From Salinisphaera sp. UBA1666 (GTDB taxonomy: Bacteria > Pseudomonadota > Gammaproteobacteria > Nevskiales > Salinisphaeraceae): 31,396 nt of DNA. The notes beneath the pieces are model-generated. The model searched no databases. It was not told where the DNA came from and worked only from the letters and a program-made list of their open reading frames with translations. Every line of letters starts with the position of its first letter. The stretch's first letter is position 1. The DNA lies in contig DCKU01000171.1 in assembly GCA_002320455.1 (NCBI GenBank), positions 1-31,396 on the forward strand, written 5' to 3'. The position numbers and the translations under genes are program-made. Positions 26,254 to 31,396 of this stretch are shown here, piece by piece.

Positions 26254-27537
26254 ATGACAGATCAGATTAAGGATAAAGACACGCAATCGCCGATCATTGA
26301 TGCATCGACCGGCGGTCCGCTTAGCAAGAGCCGCCGTAAGTTCCTGGCGCACAGCGGCATGTATACGGCCGGCCTGGTCGGCAGTGCTCTGCTGGGCGCC
26401 TGTAGCGATGATAATAATGTCGCGCTGGCTCAGCAGGACAACGGCGGCGCTAACGGCGACACCGTGGACTTCAGCGGCGCCCCGAGCGATGCGGCAGTGC
26501 TTCAGTTCGCGCTGAACTTGGAGTATCTCGAAGCCGAATATTACTTGGGCGCCGTGACGGGTATGGGCCTGCAGCAAGACGATACCAGCGGCATGAGCGG
26601 TGGTATGTCGGCCGGCACCGTTACTTTCCCTCAGACGGGTGGCGTTGACTTCTCGACCGACGACTCGTTGATTCGGCGCTATGCGGCCGAAATTGCCTCC
26701 GACGAACTGGATCATGTGCAGTTTCTGCGCGCCGGCCTGGAAAGCGCCGGTGGCTTGATTGCTCGGCCGTCGATCAACCTTGAGTCGTCGTTTGATTTCG
26801 CGGCCACCGCAGCTCTTCGAGGGGCTAACGTGATTGGTCCGCAGGCGACCGCTGAATTCAACCCATACGCAAGCCCGCTGAGCTTTCTAATCGGCGCCTT
26901 CATCTTCGAGGACGTCGGTGTCAGCGCTTACAAAGGCGGCGCTCAGTTCCTACGTAACCGTGACTTTTTAACGGCTGCGGCCGGCATACTCTCGGTTGAG
27001 GGTTATCACGCCGGTCTGATTCGGACCATTCTGACCGCTCGCGCCGACGACGGCGAAATGGTGACGTTCACCACCTCCGAAGGTCAGCGTACTGTGCCGC
27101 TGGGCGCTGTAATCAACGCTATCTCCGACGCGCGTGACAGCCTCGACGGAGACACCGACCTGGATCAAGGCATCGTTGGCACAGGCAACAACAGCGTCTC
27201 GATTTACGGCACATCGTACGATTCGACCAACATTGTGCCGGCAGACGATCGCGGCATCACCTACAGTCGTACACCGGGTCAGATTCACAACATCGTGTAT
27301 CTCACTCCGAATGCCGTGAGCCCGATGATGAACAATGTGCCCGCCACGTCGTTCTTCCCGGAAGGCACTAACATCGCCGCCAACGAGGCACTCGAAGCCA
27401 GCGCTAACAACGCTCCGAACGACAATGGCGGCAACGCCAGTGACGAAGGCAGTGGCGAAGCCGGTAGCGGCGACGCTGGATCCGGTAGCGATGCTGGAAC
27501 CGGTAGCGACGGAGGAACTACCAACTCTGCTAGCTAA
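26254..27537 (+). CDS. Tat-exported ferritin-like domain lipoprotein
   Basis: A 427-residue protein with a twin-arginine signal (SRRKFL, residues 26-31) and a lipobox LLGAC (Cys50), so it is probably exported folded and then lipidated. Residues about 68-285 resemble the Ferritin_2/desiccation-related family (PF13668 style). Four helices carry the expected metal ligands: LEYLEAEYY, ELDHVQF, FEDVGVSAYK and EGYHAGLIR. Diiron or dimanganese binding is therefore likely but not shown. The last 45 or so residues are Gly/Ser/Asp/Asn-rich and low in complexity, which is unusual for the family core. AGGGGA lies about 8 bp before ATG 26254. It stands alone, with a long leader and its own terminator. A role in oxidative or metal stress is inference. 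Confidence 0.88.
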   Translation: MTDQIKDKDTQSPIIDASTGGPLSKSRRKFLAHSGMYTAGLVGSALLGACSDDNNVALAQQDNGGANGDTVDFSGAPSDAAVLQFALNLEYLEAEYYLGAVTGMGLQQDDTSGMSGGMSAGTVTFPQTGGVDFSTDDSLIRRYAAEIASDELDHVQFLRAGLESAGGLIARPSINLESSFDFAATAALRGANVIGPQATAEFNPYASPLSFLIGAFIFEDVGVSAYKGGAQFLRNRDFLTAAAGILSVEGYHAGLIRTILTARADDGEMVTFTTSEGQRTVPLGAVINAISDARDSLDGDTDLDQGIVGTGNNSVSIYGTSYDSTNIVPADDRGITYSRTPGQIHNIVYLTPNAVSPMMNNVPATSFFPEGTNIAANEALEASANNAPNDNGGNASDEGSGEAGSGDAGSGSDAGTGSDGGTTNSAS

Positions 27538-27567
27538 TCGACAAGCTAGTCTTTCGATTATTCTAAG

Positions 27568-27592
27568 GCCCCGGTACACGCCGGGGCTTTTT
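27568..27592 (+). terminator. intrinsic terminator after the ferritin-like gene
   Basis: Stem GCCCCGG (27568-27574), loop TACACG, stem CCGGGGC (27581-27587), then five T. It isolates this gene from the riboswitch-controlled ribB transcript that starts about 50 bp further on. Confidence 0.85.
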
Positions 27593-27629
27593 CATGCTCG
27601 GAATCGTGCGCGGACCGGATCAATTCGGC

Positions 27630-27635
27630 TACAAT
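27630..27635 (+). promoter_or_regulatory. candidate -10 box for the ribB transcript
   Basis: TACAAT matches five of six bases of the -10 consensus and would start transcription near 27642, where the riboswitch P1 stem begins. No convincing -35 hexamer is seen 16-18 bp upstream. Confidence 0.45.
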
Positions 27636-27641
27636 TGTCGG

Positions 27642-27781
27642 GTCTTCAGGGCGGGGCGTAATTCCCCACCGGTGGTATGGCCACAAAGGCCGAGCCCACG
27701 AGCGCTTTTGCAGCTTTGCAAAAGGTCAGCAGATCTGGTGAAAGGCCAGAGCCGACGGTCACAGTCCGGATGAAAGAAGAC
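27642..27781 (+). promoter_or_regulatory. FMN riboswitch (RFN element)
   Basis: The conserved RFN landmarks are present in order: CTTCAGGGCGGGGCG, AATTCCCCACCGG, GGTCAGCAGATCTGGTG, and GACGGTCACAGTCCGGATG. P1 closes perfectly with GTCTTC (27642-27647) and GAAGAC (27776-27781). A variable arm GCTTTTGCA / TGCAAAAGG lies in the middle. FMN binding to this family lowers expression of riboflavin genes. No T tract follows, so control is probably at translation rather than termination. Confidence 0.97.
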
Positions 27782-27840
27782 GCGAGACGGCGCCAGTTCG
27801 TATGCGTGGCAACGCGTGCCCTGTCCTAATCGCTATGCCC

Positions 27841-27874
27841 TGAAACGTTGTCTGTTCAGCACGAGGACGTTTCA
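27841..27874 (+). promoter_or_regulatory. start-codon hairpin, likely riboswitch expression platform
   Basis: TGAAACGT (27841-27848) pairs perfectly with ACGTTTCA (27867-27874). The right arm ends on the A of the ribB ATG and touches the last base of the GAGGA ribosome site (27863-27867). An alternative partner, GTCCT (27823-27827), could pair with AGGAC (27864-27868). Either pairing would hide the initiation region when FMN is bound. Confidence 0.6.
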
Positions 27875-28527
27875 TGTCGGATGACCTGCATCACGATTTT
27901 TCTGATTTCCCCCGTATCGCAACAGCCATAGCGGCCTATCGCGCCGGCGAGCCGGTCTTGTTGCTCGACGATTCAGATCGCGAGAATGAAGCCGATATCG
28001 TGGCCGCGGCCGAAAATCTGTCGCTGGATACCATGGTCAAGATGATCCGCGACGGCTCCGGCATCGTCTGTGTCTGTTTCCTGCCGAACGACGTGGACGC
28101 TTTGGGCTTGCCTCAGATGGTCGATAACAACCAGAGCAAAAACCACACTGGGTTTACCGTGAGCATTGAGGCTGCAACCGGCGTGACCACGGGCGTATCG
28201 GCGGCCGATCGTCTGGTGACCATCCAGTCGGCATTGAGTGCCCTGGAGGGCCGTGCCGAAATCGTCAGCCCCGGCCATATCTTTCCACTGCGCGCCAGCG
28301 CGAACGGCGTGCTCGACCGCCGCGGCCATACTGAAGGCTCGATCGACATCGCGCGGCTGGCCGGCCTGCGCCCGGCCGCGGTCCTGTGCGAGCTGATGAA
28401 CCCGGACGGCACGATGGCCGGCAACGAGGCGATTCAAGCCTATGCCGAGCGCTATGACATGCCGGTACTAACGATCGACGAGCTGGCTCGATACCGCGCC
28501 CGCCTCGCCGCCACGACGCCCGCGTGA
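27874..28527 (+). CDS. ribB: 3,4-dihydroxy-2-butanone-4-phosphate synthase
   Basis: Riboflavin-pathway enzyme converting ribulose 5-phosphate to 3,4-dihydroxy-2-butanone 4-phosphate and formate, Mg-dependent and cytoplasmic. It has 217 residues, the same as E. coli RibB. The catalytic acidic loop is LDDSDRENEAD (31-41). GSGIVCVCF, FTVSIEAATGVTTGVSAADR, GHTEGSIDIARLAG and AVLCELMNPDGTMA complete the family pattern. There is no fused GTP cyclohydrolase II domain. GAGGA precedes ATG 27874. An FMN riboswitch controls it. It is a lone rib gene here, as is common when ribB sits apart from the main rib operon. Confidence 0.97.
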   Translation: MSDDLHHDFSDFPRIATAIAAYRAGEPVLLLDDSDRENEADIVAAAENLSLDTMVKMIRDGSGIVCVCFLPNDVDALGLPQMVDNNQSKNHTGFTVSIEAATGVTTGVSAADRLVTIQSALSALEGRAEIVSPGHIFPLRASANGVLDRRGHTEGSIDIARLAGLRPAAVLCELMNPDGTMAGNEAIQAYAERYDMPVLTIDELARYRARLAATTPA

Positions 28528-28576
28528 AGCCGCAGCGTCGCGTGACGCGCCGCGAGTGCGCCGTTATCATTAAGCA

Positions 28577-29377
28577 ATGACGAAAGCTGCCTCCGATCAC
28601 GGCCCGAGCGCGACGCTGTCGCACGTTGAATTTTCGATCGATGAGCTGGCACGCAAGACCGGCTCGACGGTGCGCAATATTCGCGCCTATCAGGATCGCG
28701 GCTTGTTGCCACCGCCCGAGCGTCGCGGGCGAAAAGGCATCTATAACGATGCGCATCTGTCGCGGCTTCGTATCATCAATCGTCTTCTGGAGCGTGGTTA
28801 TACGCTGTCCAATATCGGCGAGCTGATCGAGTCTTGGGAGCGCGGCAACGATATCGGCTCCCTGCTGGGCCTGGAGACGGCGGTTGCCAGTCCGTGGACG
28901 GACGAGCTGCCCGATTACGTCACCATGCCCCAGCTTTTGAAGATGTTTCGGGGCAACTTTTCGCGTCAGGCGCTTTCAAAAGCCATCGAGCTCGACGTCC
29001 TGCGACCGGAAGGCATGCGCTTTCGTGTGCCGAGTCCGCGAATGCTGCACGCCGGCGCCGAGCTCGTGGCTGCCGGCATTCCCTTGGAAGACATGCTCGA
29101 CGTGGTGTCGCATCTGCGATCTAACGTCGAACAGGCCTCGGATGCCATGGTGCGGCTTGTGGCCCGCCATGTTTTTGATCAGTACGGCGAAGGCCAGCTC
29201 CCGCCCAGTGACGAACTACCGGAGCTGGCCGATCTGGTCTGGCGGCTGCGTCCGCTGGTCGAAATGGCGGTGCTGCCGGAAGTGGCACGCGCCATGTCGA
29301 AAGCCGCTGATCAGCATCTTGGCGATCGGCTGGCGTTGATCATTGAGCATCTGCACGACGATCCGGCCCGCGCCTAG
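28577..29377 (+). CDS. MerR-family transcriptional regulator
   Basis: A 266-residue MerR-type regulator. The winged HTH spans about residues 19-87: FSIDELARKTGSTVRNIRAYQDRGLLPPPERRGRKGIYN, then LSRLRIINRLLERGYTLSNIGELI. The remaining 170 residues are helical and lack the Cys clusters of metal-sensing members. A second HTH-like stretch (MPQLLKMFRGNFSRQALSKAIELDVL) is visible near 118-145. This larger form occurs beside lipid and hydrolase genes in marine gammaproteobacteria, to my knowledge. ATG 28577 has no strong ribosome site. It lies 49 bp after ribB and 131 bp before the next hydrolase, which it may control. The effector is unknown. Confidence 0.9.
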   Translation: MTKAASDHGPSATLSHVEFSIDELARKTGSTVRNIRAYQDRGLLPPPERRGRKGIYNDAHLSRLRIINRLLERGYTLSNIGELIESWERGNDIGSLLGLETAVASPWTDELPDYVTMPQLLKMFRGNFSRQALSKAIELDVLRPEGMRFRVPSPRMLHAGAELVAAGIPLEDMLDVVSHLRSNVEQASDAMVRLVARHVFDQYGEGQLPPSDELPELADLVWRLRPLVEMAVLPEVARAMSKAADQHLGDRLALIIEHLHDDPARA

Positions 29378-29472
29378 GGGTTTGAGCCACGCCGCTTGGC
29401 GGGCGGCATCCATCCCATGAGCCCGCCCGGGCAAGCGATAGGCCGTCTCCTTGCGGGCGCCTGCTTTATGTG

Positions 29473-29499
29473 ACACCGTTCGGTGTAACGGTTACACCG
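29473..29499. promoter_or_regulatory. overlapping palindromes ahead of the alpha/beta hydrolase
   Basis: Three alternating copies of one hexamer occur: ACACCG (29473-29478), CGGTGT (29481-29486) and ACACCG (29494-29499). Copies two and three form a perfect 19-bp palindrome, CGGTGTAAC-G-GTTACACCG (29481-29499), ending 9 bp before the ATG. This is a strong operator candidate. It could also act in RNA as two mutually exclusive hairpins that share the middle copy. Confidence 0.6.
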
Positions 29500-29508
29500 A
29501 TTCACGTC

Positions 29509-30420
29509 ATGCCTGCCCGTTCTTCGCCGCTACTCCACGCCGCTCGCGAGCCTGATGCTTTCGTTACAAGCGGCGACGTCGAACTCGCATGTTATTGCGA
29601 CGGCGACCCGGCACGTTCCACCCTCGTTTTTGTCCACGGCTATCCGGACACCGCTCAGGTATGGGACCGTCTGGTGGCGGTGCTCGCTCGGGATTTCTAT
29701 TGCGTGCGCTACGACGTGCGAGGCGCCGGCCGCTCGTCGCGGCCGACCTCGACCGGGGCGTATCGCCTGTCGCATCTCGAGGCCGATCTGGCCGCGGTCA
29801 TCGACTGGGCCGCCGCTCCGAGCGAGCGCGTTCATCTCATCGGCCACGACTGGGGCTCGATCCAGAGCTGGGAAGCGGCCACAGACAAGGCCATGGCCTC
29901 GCGGCTGGCCAGCTACACCTCGATTTCCGGGCCCTGTCTCGATCATATTGGCCACGGCCTGGCACAGCGCTGGCGTCACGACCGGCGCGGCGCGCTGCGC
30001 CAGGCGCGGCGCTCTTGGTACGTCGCCCTGTTTCAGATTCCGGGCCTGGCCGACTTCGGCTGGCAGCGGCTGATGGCACCGCGCTGGCCGCGCATGCTCG
30101 CGCGCCTGGAAGGCCAGGCACTCCCGGTGGCTGCCACCTGGAAAGCCGACGGGCGGGCCGGCATCAGGCTGTACCGCGCCAATATGCTGCCGCGCTTTTT
30201 CAAGCCCCGCGAGCGGCGCGCTGTCGTACCGGTGCATCTCGTCATCGCCCGGCGTGACCCGTTTGTCGGGCAATCGCTGGCGCGACTGGCCGAGCGCTGG
30301 GCCGACACGATCGAGACCACCCCTTTCGATGCCGGGCACTGGCTCATCGAGACGCGGGCCGCCGAGCTGGCGACCGCTATTAAGCGCTGGGTGCAGCGTT
30401 GCAACTCGCCCGCGTCCTAA
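29509..30420 (+). CDS. alpha/beta-fold hydrolase, Asp-nucleophile (epoxide hydrolase/dehalogenase-like)
   Basis: A 303-residue alpha/beta hydrolase. HGYPD (43-47) forms the oxyanion region. The nucleophile elbow is GHDWGS with Asp114, which points to the epoxide hydrolase or haloalkane dehalogenase branch rather than esterases. The catalytic His is likely His277 in AGHWLIE, and an acid is offered by ARRDPFVG. No signal peptide is seen. ATG 29509 is preferred. A GTG at 29470 is in frame but would translate through the palindromes. Neither start has a good ribosome site, which is odd. It lies between a MerR regulator and a ferritin-fold hydrolase and probably forms a unit with the latter (69 bp gap). 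The substrate is unknown. Confidence 0.88.
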   Translation: MPARSSPLLHAAREPDAFVTSGDVELACYCDGDPARSTLVFVHGYPDTAQVWDRLVAVLARDFYCVRYDVRGAGRSSRPTSTGAYRLSHLEADLAAVIDWAAAPSERVHLIGHDWGSIQSWEAATDKAMASRLASYTSISGPCLDHIGHGLAQRWRHDRRGALRQARRSWYVALFQIPGLADFGWQRLMAPRWPRMLARLEGQALPVAATWKADGRAGIRLYRANMLPRFFKPRERRAVVPVHLVIARRDPFVGQSLARLAERWADTIETTPFDAGHWLIETRAAELATAIKRWVQRCNSPAS

Positions 30421-30489
30421 CGCTGTCTATACCACTGCCCTGTCTTCTTTTATGCGCTGAGACCGACTGCTGCTACCGGGAGATCGACC

Positions 30490-31377
30490 ATGAGCACCAC
30501 GACCGACAAGACATCCGCACGCGATCACGACGTTCAAGTCATGCCCGAACGGCGGGATCTGCACTTTCTGCCCCCGGCCGATCGCATCAGCGACTGGCAC
30601 GTGGCCGGGCCCAACGTCACCCAGTTCATGAACGCGCTGTCGCTGCTGTTTCCGGCCGGCGAGCGTATGTTCATCGATGCGGTGCGCGCGTATCGCGACG
30701 ACATTCCCGACCCGGATCTTAAAAAAGCCGCCACGGCCTTCATCGGTCAGGAAGCCATGCACTCGCGCGAGCACATCGAATATAACGAACTGATGGCCCA
30801 GGCCGGTTTACCGGCTCACAAGCTAGACAAGTTCGTTTGGGATCTTTTGGACGTAATCAAAAAGAACACGCCGAAATCCACGCCACTGGCCGCAACCATC
30901 GCGCTAGAGCACTACACCGCTTTGATGGGCGACATGCTGCTACGCCACCCGGAACAGCTGGCCGGCTCTCAGGAAGACTACGAGCGCATGTGGCGCTGGC
31001 ACGCGCTGGAAGAAGTCGAGCACAAGGCAGTGGCTTACGATGTCTACGAGAAATGTATCGGTCGCGGGCCGCGCAACTGGCTCGAACGTTCCGGGGCCAT
31101 GATCGTAGCCACGGGTATCTTCTGGCCGGTGGTGTTTTCATTCTATTGGCAGATGAGCCGGGCCGACCCGAAATGCCGGGCCGAAGGCTGGCGCGGGCAT
31201 CTCAAGGTGCTGGACTTCACAGTAGGCCGTCAGGGGTATCTACGTCGGCTGGTCCCGGAGTTTCTCGGCTATTTCAAGTACAGCTTTCACCCCTGGCAAC
31301 AGAACAACGCCCACCTGCTGGCCGAGCTCGATGCGCTGGTCGATGACGCCGAGACGGCCTACGCCACGCATCACTAG
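30490..31377 (+). CDS. metal-dependent hydrolase, PF10118 family
   Basis: A 295-residue protein of the predicted metal-dependent hydrolase family (PF10118 style), with a ferritin-like arrangement of ligands. These are Glu58 in PAGERMF, the cluster GQEAMHSREH (Glu88, His91, His95), ALEHYTALMGD, and HALEEVEHKAVAYD. A hydrophobic stretch near residue 210 (MIVATGIFWPVVFSF) may touch the membrane. The family's reaction has not been established to my knowledge, and the hydrolase name is historical. GGGAGA about 7 bp before ATG 30490 supports the start. It follows the Asp-nucleophile hydrolase and may act on the same lipid-like or hydrocarbon-derived compound. That is inference. Confidence 0.9.
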   Translation: MSTTTDKTSARDHDVQVMPERRDLHFLPPADRISDWHVAGPNVTQFMNALSLLFPAGERMFIDAVRAYRDDIPDPDLKKAATAFIGQEAMHSREHIEYNELMAQAGLPAHKLDKFVWDLLDVIKKNTPKSTPLAATIALEHYTALMGDMLLRHPEQLAGSQEDYERMWRWHALEEVEHKAVAYDVYEKCIGRGPRNWLERSGAMIVATGIFWPVVFSFYWQMSRADPKCRAEGWRGHLKVLDFTVGRQGYLRRLVPEFLGYFKYSFHPWQQNNAHLLAELDALVDDAETAYATHH

Positions 31378-31396
31378 GGAAGCTCTGCACAACCTG

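Noticed and set aside
29421..29432. GCCCG-CC-CGGGC considered as a terminator for the MerR gene
   Set aside because: The loop is only two bases and no T tract follows.

Overview
The window looks like chromosomal DNA from a GC-rich gammaproteobacterium. The FadE-type acyl-CoA dehydrogenase, the tkt-gap-pgk order, the Mla-like ABC operon with a PqiC-like lipoprotein, and an AcrR-type repressor divergent from an RND pump all fit that group. A halophilic or marine, lipid- or hydrocarbon-using genus such as Salinisphaera is my best guess. That guess rests on gene content alone. I see no tRNA, rRNA, CRISPR array, insertion sequence or prophage gene.

Layout. (1) 125-3603, plus strand: a serine alpha/beta hydrolase and fadE, ending in a good terminator. 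(2) 4013-7672, plus: a 1219-residue Ig-like lipoprotein with its own long leader and terminator. (3) 8143-17829, minus: a seven-gene envelope block. In transcription order it runs periplasmic adaptor, RND pump, outer-membrane factor, then MlaE-like permease, MlaF-like ATPase, MCE protein and PqiC-like lipoprotein. A TetR/AcrR-type repressor (17940-18578) diverges from it, and between them lies a palindrome nearly identical to the E. coli AcrR operator. (4) 18575-25820, minus: tkt, gap, (terminator), pgk, moxR, a CoxE-type VWA gene and a SanA/YdcF-like gene. The first three serve central carbon metabolism. The MoxR/VWA pair sits where pyk/fba often sit. (5) 26254-27537, plus: a Tat-exported ferritin-like lipoprotein. 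(6) 27642-28527: an FMN riboswitch and ribB, with a hairpin that pairs up to the ribB start codon. (7) 28577-31377, plus: a MerR regulator, an Asp-nucleophile alpha/beta hydrolase and a PF10118-type ferritin-fold metal-dependent hydrolase. A triple alternating repeat lies just ahead of the hydrolase.

Most genes are ordinary members of known families. The less ordinary material is regulatory: the AcrR-like box, the overlapping palindromes at 29473-29499, the composite dyad at 25996-26023, and the ribB start-codon hairpin. The most system-like candidate is the regulator/hydrolase/ferritin-fold cluster at 28577-31377, whose substrate cannot be read from sequence.
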